Origin: Limimaricola sp964022235
GTDB lineage: Bacteria > Pseudomonadota > Alphaproteobacteria > Rhodobacterales > Rhodobacteraceae
Direction: 5' to 3'
Assembly (NCBI RefSeq): GCF_964022235.1
Contig: NZ_CAXHZL010000008.1
Location: 116,050 to 180,049 of the forward strand
Length of the DNA stretch: 64,000 nucleotides
Part shown: positions 26,047-34,843 of the stretch, one piece after another
Layout of the letters: the number at the start of each line of letters is the position of its first letter
Numbering within the stretch: the stretch's first letter is position 1
The notes under the pieces: model-generated
Seen by the model: only the letters and a program-made list of their open reading frames with translations
Told to the model about the DNA's origin: nothing
Database searches by the model: none
Made by a program: the position numbers and the translations under genes

Positions 26047-27225
26047 GTGACACCCAGCCCGTCCCCGAAGCCCGCCCCCTCGCACTCTACCATGACCGGC
26101 ACGGCCACAGTGATCGTCGCGGCGGGGCGCGGTCTGCGCGCGGGCGGCGGTCTGGCCAAACAATGGCGCGACCTTGGCGGCCGGACCGTTCTGGCGCGCA
26201 GCATAGAGGCCTTCGCGGGCTTGGGGCCGGTGTGTCTCGTGCTGCGGGCCGAGGAGATCGGTCGCCACCCCGAGATCGAACAGCGGGTCGATCTCGTCGT
26301 GGCGGGCGGTGCCGAGAGGGCGCTTTCCGTACGCGCCGGGCTCGAGGCGCTGGTGCCGCTCGCGCCCGAACGGGTGCTGATCCACGATGCGGCACGCCCG
26401 CTCGTGCCGCGCGAAACGATCGAGACGGTGATCGCGGCGCTCGACCATGGCCCGGCGGCGGCCCCCGGGTTGGTGGTCACCGACGCGTTGTGGCGGATCG
26501 AGGACGGCATGGTCGCCGCCGCGCCATCGCGCGAGGGGCTGGTGCGGGCGCAGACGCCGCAGGGGTTTCGCTTTGACGCGATCCTTGCGGCGCACCGCGC
26601 GCACGACGGCCCGCCTGCCGCCGACGACGTGGCCGTGGCGCGCGCGGCGGGGCTTGCGGTCACGGTCGTGCCGGGCCACGAGGACAATCTGAAGATCACC
26701 GGCGCGCAGGATTTTGCCCGCGCCGAGAGGATATTGGGGTGCGACATGGATGTGAGAACGGGCAACGGCTTTGATGTGCACGCCTTCGAGCCGGGCGAGA
26801 GCCTCTGGCTCTGCGGCGTCGAGATCGCGCATGAGCGGGGCCTCAAGGGCCATTCCGACGCCGACGTCGGCATGCACGCGCTGACCGATGCGATCTATGG
26901 CGCCATGGCGCATGGCGACATCGGCCAGCACTTCCCGCCCTCCGATCCGCAATGGAAGGGCGCGCGCTCGGAGGTGTTTCTCTCGCACGCCGCCGATCTG
27001 GCGCGGGTCGAAGGCTTCGCGATCACCCATTGCGACGTCACGCTGATCTGCGAGCGCCCCAAGATCGGGCCGCTGGCCGAGGCGATGCGCGGCGAGCTGG
27101 CGCGGATCATGAAGATCGAGATCGGCCGGGTCAGCGTCAAGGCGACCACCTCCGAGCGTCTGGGCTTTGCCGGGCGCGAGGAAGGCATCGCTGCCATGGC
27201 CACCGCGACGCTGGTGAAGGCATGA
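26047..27225 (+). CDS. ispDF: Bifunctional IspD/IspF isoprenoid (MEP pathway) enzyme
   Basis: One polypeptide carries two MEP-pathway activities: 2-C-methyl-D-erythritol 4-phosphate cytidylyltransferase (IspD, about residues 16-225) and 2-C-methyl-D-erythritol 2,4-cyclodiphosphate synthase (IspF, about 235-392). IspD motifs include VIVAAGRGLRAGG and IHDAARPLV; IspF motifs include NGFDVHAFEPG, the metal ligands in DVHA, and GHSDADVGMHALTDA. The start is a GTG at 26047 with AAGGAG six bases upstream; ATG 26092 lacks such a site. The fusion is common in alphaproteobacteria. Confidence 0.95.
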   Translation: MTPSPSPKPAPSHSTMTGTATVIVAAGRGLRAGGGLAKQWRDLGGRTVLARSIEAFAGLGPVCLVLRAEEIGRHPEIEQRVDLVVAGGAERALSVRAGLEALVPLAPERVLIHDAARPLVPRETIETVIAALDHGPAAAPGLVVTDALWRIEDGMVAAAPSREGLVRAQTPQGFRFDAILAAHRAHDGPPAADDVAVARAAGLAVTVVPGHEDNLKITGAQDFARAERILGCDMDVRTGNGFDVHAFEPGESLWLCGVEIAHERGLKGHSDADVGMHALTDAIYGAMAHGDIGQHFPPSDPQWKGARSEVFLSHAADLARVEGFAITHCDVTLICERPKIGPLAEAMRGELARIMKIEIGRVSVKATTSERLGFAGREEGIAAMATATLVKA

Positions 27226-27719
27226 GCCGCCTCATCGCCACCTTCTTTTACTCGGGCCTGATCCGCCCGGCCCCCGGAACATGGGGTTCGCTCGCGGCCC
27301 TTGTTGCTGCATGGCCGATCTACTGGCTCGGTGGGCCGTGGCTGATGCTGGCGGCGATCGCCGTGGTGCTGATCGCGGGGTTTCCTGCGGCCCGGGCCGA
27401 AGCCGCGCGTTCGGGCGACCATGATCCTTCGCACGTCGTGATTGACGAGGTGGCGGGACAGTGGATCGCCTTGTTTCCGGTGCTTTACGGCGCGGCGCAT
27501 GTCGGCGCGCCGGTGCTCGACCTCTGGCCCGGCTGGATCGCGGCCTTCGCGCTGTTTCGGCTGTTCGACATCTGGAAGCCGGGCCTCGTCGGCCGCATGG
27601 ACCGGCGCGGCGACGTGACCGGGCTGATGATGGATGACGTGGTGGCCGGGATCTTCGCCGCCATCGGCGTGGTCGTTCTGGCGGCATTGGCGCATGGCGT
27701 GCTGATCTTCGGAGGCTGA
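27222..27719 (+). CDS. pgpA: Phosphatidylglycerophosphatase A
   Basis: PgpA is an inner-membrane phosphatase that makes phosphatidylglycerol. The 165-residue product has four membrane segments and the family motifs SGLIRPAPGTWGS, DPSHVVIDEVAGQW and FRLFDIWKPG, with acidic catalytic residues in the DEVAGQW stretch. Start ATG 27222 overlaps the ispDF stop (ATGA), and pncC follows 2 bases after the stop. Confidence 0.94.
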   Translation: MSRLIATFFYSGLIRPAPGTWGSLAALVAAWPIYWLGGPWLMLAAIAVVLIAGFPAARAEAARSGDHDPSHVVIDEVAGQWIALFPVLYGAAHVGAPVLDLWPGWIAAFALFRLFDIWKPGLVGRMDRRGDVTGLMMDDVVAGIFAAIGVVVLAALAHGVLIFGG

Positions 27720-27721
27720 AC

Positions 27722-28204
27722 ATGGGCGACACGGCGAGATTGGTGAACATGGCGCGCGCGGCGGGGCTGCGCGTTGCCACTGCCGAAAGCTGCACTGGCG
27801 GGCTGCTGGCCGCGTCGATCACCGAGACGCCGGGTGCGTCCAATGTCTTCGACTGGGGCGTCGTCACCTATTCCAACGCCTCCAAGCGCGATCTGCTGGG
27901 TGTCAGCGCCGAGAGCCTCGACATGCATGGCGCAGTGAGCGAGGAGGTCGCGGCCGAGATGGCCCGAGGCGCGCGCGGCCGCTCGGGCGCAGACATCGCC
28001 GTGTCGATCACCGGCATCGCGGGCCCCGGCGGCTCGGAGCACAAGCCCGAGGGGCGCGTGTGCTTCGGCGTCGCCACTGCGCAGGGCGTTACGACCGAGA
28101 CGGTGGAATTCGGTGCGCGGGGCCGCGACACGGTGCGCGCGCTGTCGCGCGACCGGGCTACGGCGCTGGTCATCGCCGCGATCGAAGCTCAGCCGCGCCC
28201 GTAA
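27722..28204 (+). CDS. pncC: Nicotinamide-nucleotide amidohydrolase PncC (CinA C-terminal domain)
   Basis: This enzyme deamidates nicotinamide mononucleotide to nicotinate mononucleotide in NAD recycling. The 160-residue stand-alone CinA C-domain has the conserved RVATAESCTGGLLAASIT and SITGIAGPGGSEHKPEG motifs. It completes an ispDF-pgpA-pncC operon. Its last 16 bases overlap the end of the convergent Coq10-like gene. Confidence 0.93.
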   Translation: MGDTARLVNMARAAGLRVATAESCTGGLLAASITETPGASNVFDWGVVTYSNASKRDLLGVSAESLDMHGAVSEEVAAEMARGARGRSGADIAVSITGIAGPGGSEHKPEGRVCFGVATAQGVTTETVEFGARGRDTVRALSRDRATALVIAAIEAQPRP

Positions 28205-28638
28205 AGCTCCTGCGCGCGCCGCTCGAAGGCGCGCACCACGCGTTGCATCGCCTCGTTGAAGAACAGACCCGCCGCGCCCTGCAAGAGCCTGTTGCGAAAC
28301 TCGAAATCGACGTCGAAATGCACCTCCGAGCCGCCTTCGACATCGCGGAAGGTCCAGTTCGAATGCAGGTGGTGGAACGGCCCGTCGATGTATTCGGTCT
28401 CGATCCGCTTCTTTTCGGGCCACAGCACGACGCGGCTGGCAAAGCGCTCGCGGAACACCTTGAACGAGATCACCAGATCCGCGAGCATCACCTCGTGATC
28501 GCCCTCGGGCGTGACCGACCGCACCCGCGCCGCCGCGGTCCAGGGCAGGAACTTGGGGTAATTGCCGACATCCGCCACGAGGTCGTACATCTGCTGGGCG
28601 CTATAGGGCAGCGTGCGGGTCTCGGCATGTGTCGGCAT
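28189..28638 (-). CDS. Coq10/RatA-like START-domain protein
   Basis: This 149-residue polyketide-cyclase/START-fold protein matches the Coq10/RatA group, which binds ubiquinone or, in E. coli RatA, affects ribosome subunit joining. Motifs are LPYSAQQMYDLVADVGNYPKF and the C-terminal LFFNEAMQRVVRAFERRAQE. In alphaproteobacteria a ubiquinone-binding role is more likely (inference). ATG 28638 has GAAGGA upstream; ATG 28665 is possible. It lies opposite pncC with overlapping ends. Confidence 0.87.
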   Translation of the reverse strand: MPTHAETRTLPYSAQQMYDLVADVGNYPKFLPWTAAARVRSVTPEGDHEVMLADLVISFKVFRERFASRVVLWPEKKRIETEYIDGPFHHLHSNWTFRDVEGGSEVHFDVDFEFRNRLLQGAAGLFFNEAMQRVVRAFERRAQELYGRG

Positions 28639-28760
28639 CGGTGTATCCTTCGTGTCTCGCTCCATCTCACCCCCACGCGGGCCGAGATCAACCCCGCCGG
28701 CCTTGCGACACGCGGTCACCGCACCGATCTGGGGCATGAGACCGACAGGGAAAGTGCGGC

Positions 28761-28943
28761 ATGAACATCCACTGGCTGCTGCGCCTCACCTATTGGATGC
28801 GCCACCCGCCCTCGCCGGGGCGCATGGCGCTGATCGCCGGGGTGATCGTGCTGTGCCTCCTCCTCGTCGGGGCGGAGCGGTTCTGGGGATGGCCCGACGC
28901 GCTCACCGTGACGCCTGCGGGACGCGGCGGGCTTCTGCGCTGA
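28761..28943 (+). CDS. Small single-pass membrane protein, function unknown
   Basis: A 60-residue open frame starts with a basic, aromatic amphipathic stretch (WLLRLTYWMRHPPSPGR) followed by one membrane helix (MALIAGVIVLCLLLVGAERF). CAGGGAAAG precedes the ATG. The sequence looks like a real small membrane protein rather than a shadow: no other gene covers it and it is divergent from the Coq10-like gene. I do not recognise a family. Confidence 0.65.
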   Translation: MNIHWLLRLTYWMRHPPSPGRMALIAGVIVLCLLLVGAERFWGWPDALTVTPAGRGGLLR

Positions 28944-29032
28944 ACCATGAGGGATTCACCGTCTTTCTACTGGACCGGGATTTTACCGACGTTACGGTAG
29001 GGGGAAGGTGACCCACAGCAGGAAGTGCCATC

Positions 29033-29503
29033 ATGATCCGTTCGATTCGTATCCTCCTCCTCGCCTCCGGCCTCACGGCGGCGGCGGGGCTCGCCTCTGC
29101 GCAGGCCTTCGACGCCGAGACGGCATACAAGCTGCGCGAAAGCCACATGAAGCTGATGGGCGCGCATCTGGGCGTGCTGGGCAAAATGGCCAAGGGCGAG
29201 GCGGAGTATGACGCCGAGGTAGCTGCGGCTTCGGCCACGACGCTGGCCGGGCTCGCCTCCGGCGCGCACGGCAACTACTGGGTCGAAGGCTCGTCGAGCG
29301 ACGAGATCGCCGACAGCCGCGCCCTGCCCGCGATCTGGGAAAAGCGGGAGGACTTCGACGCCAACACCGAGGCGCTCATTCAGGCGACTTCGGCGATGCG
29401 CGATGCCGCCGGCACCGATCTCGCGGCGCTTCAGGGGGCGATGGGCGGCCTGGGCGGCGCTTGCGGTGATTGCCACAAGGCCTACCGCAAACCCGAGGAA
29501 TGA
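29033..29503 (+). CDS. Cytochrome c' (periplasmic)
   Basis: The 156-residue product has a signal peptide (ILLLASGLTAAAGLASA, cleavage before QAF) and a four-helix-type mature part with the haem-binding motif CGDCHK near the C-terminus, the hallmark of class II cytochrome c'. Family members bind or scavenge nitric oxide or carry electrons. The stop overlaps the start of a diheme cytochrome gene, so the two are coupled and may act together in the periplasm. Confidence 0.92.
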   Translation: MIRSIRILLLASGLTAAAGLASAQAFDAETAYKLRESHMKLMGAHLGVLGKMAKGEAEYDAEVAAASATTLAGLASGAHGNYWVEGSSSDEIADSRALPAIWEKREDFDANTEALIQATSAMRDAAGTDLAALQGAMGGLGGACGDCHKAYRKPEE

Positions 29504-30402
29504 TCCGACGGGCGTTCGGCGCGGTCACGGCGGTCGTTCTGCTGGCGGGCGGCGCGGGCTGGGTGCTGACCGCGCCGCAGCCCCTGCCCGCCTCGGCAAT
29601 CGATGGGCCGCCAGGTGATCCGGAAAAGGGCGCGCTGGTCTTTGCGGCCGCAGGCTGCGCCTCGTGCCATATAGCGCCTGATACGGAGGCAGGCGATGCG
29701 CCGGTGCTCTCGGGCGGGCGGGCCTTCGTTTCGCCCTTCGGCACCTTTCACGCGCCCAACATCTCGCCCTCGCCGCAGGGCGTGGGTGATTGGTCGGATG
29801 CCGAGATCATGGATGCGGTGATGCGGGGCGTCTCGCCGTCCGGCGCGCATTATTATCCCGCCCTGCCTTATGCTGCCTATGACAAGGCCGACCCGCGCGA
29901 TATCCGCGACCTCGTGGCCTATCTGCGTGGCTTGCCGCGCTCCGGCGTTGAAAGCCTGCCGCACGAGGTGTCGTTCCCGTTTTCCATCCGGCGCGGCGTC
30001 GGGCTGTGGAAGCGGCTTTACGTCGACGAGGGTTGGACCGTTGCAGGCGATCTGCCTGACGACGCTGCCCGTGGCCGCTATCTCGCCGAAGCCTTGGGCC
30101 ATTGCGGGGAGTGTCACACGCCGCGCGGACCGCTTGGCGGGCTCGATCACGACCAATGGCTTGGCGGAGCGCCCAACCCTTCTGGCGACGGGCGCATTCC
30201 CAACATCACCCCCGGTGGGCTCGACTGGTCCGAAAGCGAGATCGCCTATTACCTCGGCACCGGTTTCACGCCCGAATTCGACACGGCGGGCGGCGAGATG
30301 GCCATCGTCGTGTCCGAATTGGCCAAGCTGCCGGAGGAAGACCGCGCAGCCATCGCCGCCTATCTCAAGGCGGTGCCACCGATTGCCCCTGCCGCCGAGT
30401 GA
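29500..30402 (+). CDS. Diheme c-type cytochrome
   Basis: The 300-residue product starts with a signal anchor (AVTAVVLLAGGAGWVL) and has two class I cytochrome c domains, with haem sites CASCH near residue 50 and CGECH near residue 206. Methionine axial ligands are likely in the later parts of each domain. This two-domain form resembles electron-donating subunits of periplasmic dehydrogenases, but no dehydrogenase gene is adjacent. ATG 29500 overlaps the cytochrome c' stop. It converges with lipA. Confidence 0.9.
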   Translation: MIRRAFGAVTAVVLLAGGAGWVLTAPQPLPASAIDGPPGDPEKGALVFAAAGCASCHIAPDTEAGDAPVLSGGRAFVSPFGTFHAPNISPSPQGVGDWSDAEIMDAVMRGVSPSGAHYYPALPYAAYDKADPRDIRDLVAYLRGLPRSGVESLPHEVSFPFSIRRGVGLWKRLYVDEGWTVAGDLPDDAARGRYLAEALGHCGECHTPRGPLGGLDHDQWLGGAPNPSGDGRIPNITPGGLDWSESEIAYYLGTGFTPEFDTAGGEMAIVVSELAKLPEEDRAAIAAYLKAVPPIAPAAE

Positions 30403-30441
30403 TCGGCGACAGGTCAGGTGTAGCTTGCAGGGAGTTTCGGA

Positions 30442-31398
30442 TCAGGTGCCCAGCTTGGCCAGCCGCGCCGCGCGCAGCTGCGCGAAATCGTCGCCCGCGT
30501 GGTAGGACGACCGCGTCAGCGGCGTCGCCGACACCATCAGGAAGCCCTTGCCGCGCGCCGCCTTCTCGTAGCTCGCGAACTCCTCGGGCGTCACGAAGCG
30601 GTCCACCGCGTGGTGCTTGGGCGTTGGCTGCAGATATTGGCCGATGGTCAGGAAATCGATGTCGGCGGCTCGCATGTCGTCCATCACCTGATGCACGCCC
30701 TGCTTGTCCTCGCCCAGACCCACCATGATGCCCGATTTGGTGAACATCGACGGGTCCAGCTCCTTCACCCGCTGGAGCAGGCGCAGGCTGTGGAAATAGC
30801 GCGCGCCGGGGCGCACCTCGGGGTAGAGACCGGGCACGGTCTCGAGGTTGTGGTTGAACACGTCCGGTTTCGCCTCGACCACGATCTCAAGCGAGCCGGG
30901 CTTGGTCTTGAGAAAGTCCGGGGTCAGGATCTCGATCGTGGTGCCGGGCGACTGGCGACGCACGGCGCGGATCGTCTGGGCGAAATGCGCGGCCCCGCCG
31001 TCCTCGACATCGTCGCGGTCGACCGAGGTGATCACCACGTGGTTCAATCCGAGCTTCTTGACCGCATCGGCGACGCGCCCCGGCTCGAACACGTCGAGCG
31101 CGTCGGGGCGGCCCGTCGCCACGTTGCAGAAGGTGCAGCCGCGCGTGCAGATATCGCCCATGATCATCATGGTGGCGTGGCCCTGCGACCAGCACTCACC
31201 GACATTGGGACAACCGGCCTCTTCGCAGACGGTGACGAGCTTGTGCTCGCGCATGATGTCGCGGGTCTGCTTGTAGCCTTCCGAGGTCGGGGCCTTGACC
31301 CGGATCCACTCCGGCTTCTTGGGCTGCGGCGCGCTGTCGGCGCGGCGTGCCTTTTCGGGGTGACGGTCGCCGGGGATCTTCAGGTCGCGCACGGTCAT
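30442..31398 (-). CDS. lipA: Lipoyl synthase
   Basis: LipA is a radical SAM enzyme that inserts two sulfurs into octanoyl groups to make lipoyl cofactor. The 318-residue product has the auxiliary cluster motif CEEAGCPNVGEC, the radical SAM motif CTRGCTFC, and the C-terminal RSSYHA serine ligand. The start at 31398 follows GAGGAAAGGC and gives the usual MTVRDLKIPGDRHP start. The open frame continues upstream to 31779 across the promoter region and is not coding there. Confidence 0.96.
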   Translation of the reverse strand: MTVRDLKIPGDRHPEKARRADSAPQPKKPEWIRVKAPTSEGYKQTRDIMREHKLVTVCEEAGCPNVGECWSQGHATMMIMGDICTRGCTFCNVATGRPDALDVFEPGRVADAVKKLGLNHVVITSVDRDDVEDGGAAHFAQTIRAVRRQSPGTTIEILTPDFLKTKPGSLEIVVEAKPDVFNHNLETVPGLYPEVRPGARYFHSLRLLQRVKELDPSMFTKSGIMVGLGEDKQGVHQVMDDMRAADIDFLTIGQYLQPTPKHHAVDRFVTPEEFASYEKAARGKGFLMVSATPLTRSSYHAGDDFAQLRAARLAKLGT

Positions 31399-31615
31399 GC
31401 CTTTCCTCTTGGCCTTGTCGATACATATGCGGCCTGACCTTTGGGCGCAACGCAGATGGGCGCCACCGGGGTCTCTGGGCCGCCCCCTGGCTGCAACCCT
31501 GCCATGCGTTCGGCCCCCTCGCCCGATTTGCCGCAACGCAGCATTGCGAAGCGCTACCCGATCTCTTAGGTCCAGCCCCGAACCCGTTGATCCGAAGACA
31601 GACAGGAGCATGTAC

Positions 31616-32164
31616 ATGCAGCCCGGCGCCCGTATCCCCGACGTGACCTTCCGCACCCGAGTGCGCGACGAAAGCCTCGACGGCCCCAACCCCTTCCGTT
31701 GGGAAGAGCGCGACACCGCCTCGTATTTCGCGGGCAAGCGCGTGGTGCTGTTCTCGCTGCCCGGCGCGTTCACGCCCACCTGCTCGACCTACCAGCTGCC
31801 CGGCTTCGAGAAGAACATCGACGCGTTCCGCGCTCAGGGCGTCGACGCGATCTACTGCATGTCGGTCAACGATGCCTTCGTGATGAACCAGTGGGCGAAG
31901 GCGCAGAACCTCGAGAACGTCGAAGTGATCCCCGACGGTTCGGGCGAGTTCACCCGCCGCGCCGGGATGCTGGTGCGCAAGGACAACCTCGGCTTCGGCC
32001 TGCGCTCGTGGCGCTATGCCGCCATCATCAACGACGGCCGCATCGAGGCATGGTTCGAAGAGCCGGGTCTGTGCGACAACCACCCCGAAGACCCCTACGG
32101 CGTCTCCTCGCCCGAGACCGTGCTGGAGTGGCTCGAGGCGGCGAACCGCGAAGAAGCCGCCTGA
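31616..32164 (+). CDS. Peroxiredoxin (Prx5-type)
   Basis: This thiol peroxidase reduces peroxides. The 182-residue product holds the peroxidatic cysteine in LPGAFTPTCSTYQLPG, with the conserved T and R of the active site (R in RKDNLGFGLRSWRYA). Another cysteine (EPGLCDNHPED) is a candidate resolving residue. Two ATGs, 31610 and 31616, are near AGGAG; only 31616 has proper spacing (seven bases), so it is chosen. It is divergent from lipA and converges with oxyR, beside katA. Confidence 0.92.
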   Translation: MQPGARIPDVTFRTRVRDESLDGPNPFRWEERDTASYFAGKRVVLFSLPGAFTPTCSTYQLPGFEKNIDAFRAQGVDAIYCMSVNDAFVMNQWAKAQNLENVEVIPDGSGEFTRRAGMLVRKDNLGFGLRSWRYAAIINDGRIEAWFEEPGLCDNHPEDPYGVSSPETVLEWLEAANREEAA

Positions 32165-32195
32165 TCCCTGAGGGACTGACCGCGCGCCACGCGCA

Positions 32196-33122
32196 TTACG
32201 GACAGACCGCGCGGGCCGAGCTCAACAACTCGGCCCCCGCATCGCGCAAGAGCGCAGCCAGCGGCGCGGCCCAGGCGTCGTCGCCCCCGCCCCGGCGCAG
32301 CAGCGCAAGCTCGCGCGCGGGTTCAGGCGCGGCGAACCGTATCAGCGCCAGCGACGGTGCCGCCGCCGTCTCGGCCCGAAGCGCGATCTCGGGCAGCAGC
32401 GTCAGCCCGAAGCCCTCGGCTACCAGCCCTGACAGCGTCGCCAGCGACGAGGCGCCGAGATCGACGCGCCCGCGTCCCCGCAATCCGCAGACCTCCAATG
32501 CCTGATCCGCGAGGCAATGCCCCTCGTCGAGCAGCAGCAGTTGATCTGGGGCCAGCGTCGTGGGGCGCAGCGCCTCTGTCCCGCCCGACCAATGCGCGAG
32601 CCGCGTGGCGGTCCCCGCCAGCACGAAGCGGTCCGAGAACAGCGGCTCGGCCACCAGATTCGCCCCCGGCAGCGGCAGCGCCGCCACCACGGCGTCGACG
32701 CGTCCCGCCTCGAGATCATCGAGCAGCGCCTCGGTCTGCGCCTCGCGCACGCGGATGTCGAGCGTCAGGTCGCGCGCGCGCAGCCGGGTCAGCGCCAGCG
32801 GCAGCAGATACGGCGCCACGGTCGGGATCACCCCGAGCCGGAGCCGCCCCGTCAAGCCGCGCGACAGCCGAGCCGCGCGCTCCAGATCCGCGACCTCGGC
32901 CATGATGCGACGCGACCGCTCCAGCACCTCGCGCCCGGCACGGGTCAGCCGGATGCCACGCGGCAGCCGCTCCACCAGCTCCACCCCGAGGATCGTTTCC
33001 AGCTCCTTGATCTGCTGGCTCAGCGCGGGTTGGCTGACGAACACCGTTTCGGCGGCGCGGCCAAAACCGCCCGTCCCGGCCAGCGCCACGAAATAGCGCA
33101 ACTGTTTGAGTGATGGGGTCAT
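32196..33122 (-). CDS. oxyR: Hydrogen peroxide-inducible activator OxyR
   Basis: OxyR is a LysR-type regulator switched on by H2O2 through a disulfide. The 308-residue product has a LysR HTH (1-65, FVSQPALSQQIKELE) and a sensor domain with the OxyR redox motif GHCLADQALEVC, giving C203 and C212, nine residues apart as in E. coli C199/C208. It is divergent from katA with 105 bases between, so it probably controls katA and itself. ATG 33122 is the standard start; the long open frame beyond it runs antisense to katA and is a shadow. Confidence 0.94.
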   Translation of the reverse strand: MTPSLKQLRYFVALAGTGGFGRAAETVFVSQPALSQQIKELETILGVELVERLPRGIRLTRAGREVLERSRRIMAEVADLERAARLSRGLTGRLRLGVIPTVAPYLLPLALTRLRARDLTLDIRVREAQTEALLDDLEAGRVDAVVAALPLPGANLVAEPLFSDRFVLAGTATRLAHWSGGTEALRPTTLAPDQLLLLDEGHCLADQALEVCGLRGRGRVDLGASSLATLSGLVAEGFGLTLLPEIALRAETAAAPSLALIRFAAPEPARELALLRRGGGDDAWAAPLAALLRDAGAELLSSARAVCP

Positions 33123-33131
33123 GGTATTGCG

Positions 33132-33146
33132 ATAACCTGAGCTTAT
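33132..33146 (+). promoter_or_regulatory. Candidate OxyR/LysR operator between oxyR and katA
   Basis: ATAA-N7-TTAT (ATAACCTGAGCTTAT) is a dyad fitting one ATAG-N7-CTAT half of the OxyR consensus with one mismatch in each arm. It lies 10 bases from the oxyR start codon and 82 bases before katA. A second good half-site was not found, so the call is tentative. Confidence 0.5.
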
Positions 33147-33227
33147 GGCAAAGGCCAGAAATTCCGATTTTGCCTTTGCCTTCGGGCGCGTCATAGTCCG
33201 CTTCGAAGCCAATGCCGGAGCACAGCC

Positions 33228-34718
33228 ATGACCGACAGACCCCGCCTGACGACATCCGCAGGCGCCCCCGTCGCCGACAACCAGAACGCTAAGACCGTCG
33301 GACCGCGCGGCCCCGTTCTCCTCGAAGACTACCAGCTGATTGAGAAGCTCGCGCACCAGAACCGCGAGCGCATCCCCGAGCGCGTCGTGCACGCCAAGGG
33401 CTGGGGTGCCTATGGCACGCTGCGCGTGACCGAGGACATCACGAAATACTCCCGCGCCGCCGTCTTCAAGCCGGGCAGCGAGACCGAGATGCTCGCCCGC
33501 TTTTCCACCGTGGCCGGTGAACAGGGTGCCGCCGACGCCGAGCGCGACGTGCGCGGCTTCGCTCTCAAGTTCTACACCGAGGAAGGCAACTGGGACCTCG
33601 TGGGCAATAATACCCCTGTGTTCTTCGTGGCCGACCCTTACAAGTTTCCGGATTTCATCCACACGCAAAAGCGCCATCCGCAGACCAACCTGCGCTCGGC
33701 CACCGCGATGTGGGACTTCTGGTCGCTCTGCCCCGAGAGCCTGCATCAGGTGACGATCCTGATGTCGGATCGCGGCCTGCCGCAGACGCCGATGCACATG
33801 AACGGCTACGGCAGCCACACCTTCTCGCTGTGGAACGACGCGGGCGAGCGGTTCTGGGTGAAGTTCCACTTCAAGACCCAGCAGGGCCACAAGCACTTTA
33901 CCAATGACGAAGCGGTGCAGGTCATCGGCAAGAGCCGCGAGACCTATCAGGAGGCGCTGTTCGGCACCATCGCGGGCGGACATTTCCCGAAATGGGACAT
34001 GTTCATCCAAGTCATGCCCGAGATGGACGCGATCGAGTTCGAGAAGAAGACCGGCTGGTCGGCTTTCGATCTCACAAAGGTCTGGCCGCATGGCGACTAC
34101 CCGCTGATCAAGGTCGGCGAGATGGAGCTGAACCGCAACGCCGAGAACTACTTCACCGAGATCGAGCAGTCGGCCTTCAACCCGTCCAACGTGGTGCCGG
34201 GCATCGGCTTCTCGCCCGACAAGATGCTGCAGGGCCGTCTCTTCTCCTACCCGGACGCGCATCGCTACCGGATCGGCACCCATTACGAGAGCCTGCCGGT
34301 CAACACGCCCAAATCCCCGGTGAACCACTACCACCGCGATGGCACCATGCCGTTCGGCCTCAAGACCAATCCGGATGCCTATTACGAGCCGAACTCCTTC
34401 GGTGGTCCGGTCGAGGATCCGTCGGTGGCCGAACCGCCGCACCGCTACGAAGGCGAAGTGGCCCGCTATGACTACCGTTCAGAGGCGGATCACTACAGCC
34501 AGCCGCGCGCGCTGTTCAACCTGTTCGATGAGGGCCAGAAGAGCCGGCTGTTCTCGAACATCGCCACCGCGATGACCGGCGTGCCGCAGGAGATCATCGA
34601 TCGCCAGCTGGCGCATTTCGACAAGGTCGATCAGGCCTACGGCGACGGCATCCGCCAAGCGCTCGAGCATCAGAAGACCGAGAACGTCGGCGTCGACACC
34701 AGCCACGCCGCCGAGTGA
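33228..34718 (+). CDS. katA: Catalase (monofunctional haem catalase)
   Basis: This enzyme dismutates hydrogen peroxide. The 496-residue small-subunit (clade 3-like) catalase has active-site H55 in ERVVHAKGWGAYG, N128 in VGNNTPVFF, and the proximal haem ligand Y341 in RLFSYPDAHRYRIG. The NADPH-binding-type region is also present. It is divergent from oxyR and ends in a clear terminator, so it is probably monocistronic and OxyR-regulated. Confidence 0.96.
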   Translation: MTDRPRLTTSAGAPVADNQNAKTVGPRGPVLLEDYQLIEKLAHQNRERIPERVVHAKGWGAYGTLRVTEDITKYSRAAVFKPGSETEMLARFSTVAGEQGAADAERDVRGFALKFYTEEGNWDLVGNNTPVFFVADPYKFPDFIHTQKRHPQTNLRSATAMWDFWSLCPESLHQVTILMSDRGLPQTPMHMNGYGSHTFSLWNDAGERFWVKFHFKTQQGHKHFTNDEAVQVIGKSRETYQEALFGTIAGGHFPKWDMFIQVMPEMDAIEFEKKTGWSAFDLTKVWPHGDYPLIKVGEMELNRNAENYFTEIEQSAFNPSNVVPGIGFSPDKMLQGRLFSYPDAHRYRIGTHYESLPVNTPKSPVNHYHRDGTMPFGLKTNPDAYYEPNSFGGPVEDPSVAEPPHRYEGEVARYDYRSEADHYSQPRALFNLFDEGQKSRLFSNIATAMTGVPQEIIDRQLAHFDKVDQAYGDGIRQALEHQKTENVGVDTSHAAE

Positions 34719-34743
34719 ACGGCTGACATCAATGGGCTTGCTG

Positions 34744-34777
34744 ACGGCGGCGGGGAAACCCGCCGCCGTTTTAATTT
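34744..34777 (+). terminator. Rho-independent terminator of katA
   Basis: ACGGCGGCGGG (34744-34754) pairs perfectly with CCCGCCGCCGT (34759-34769) around a GAAA tetraloop, followed by TTTAATTT. It is 26 bases past the katA stop. Confidence 0.92.
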
Positions 34778-34843
34778 CATTGCCAGCTGCACGGGGCGCG
34801 CGCAGCATTCGCCACGTGTCATCAGCGATCGGAATCACCCGAA

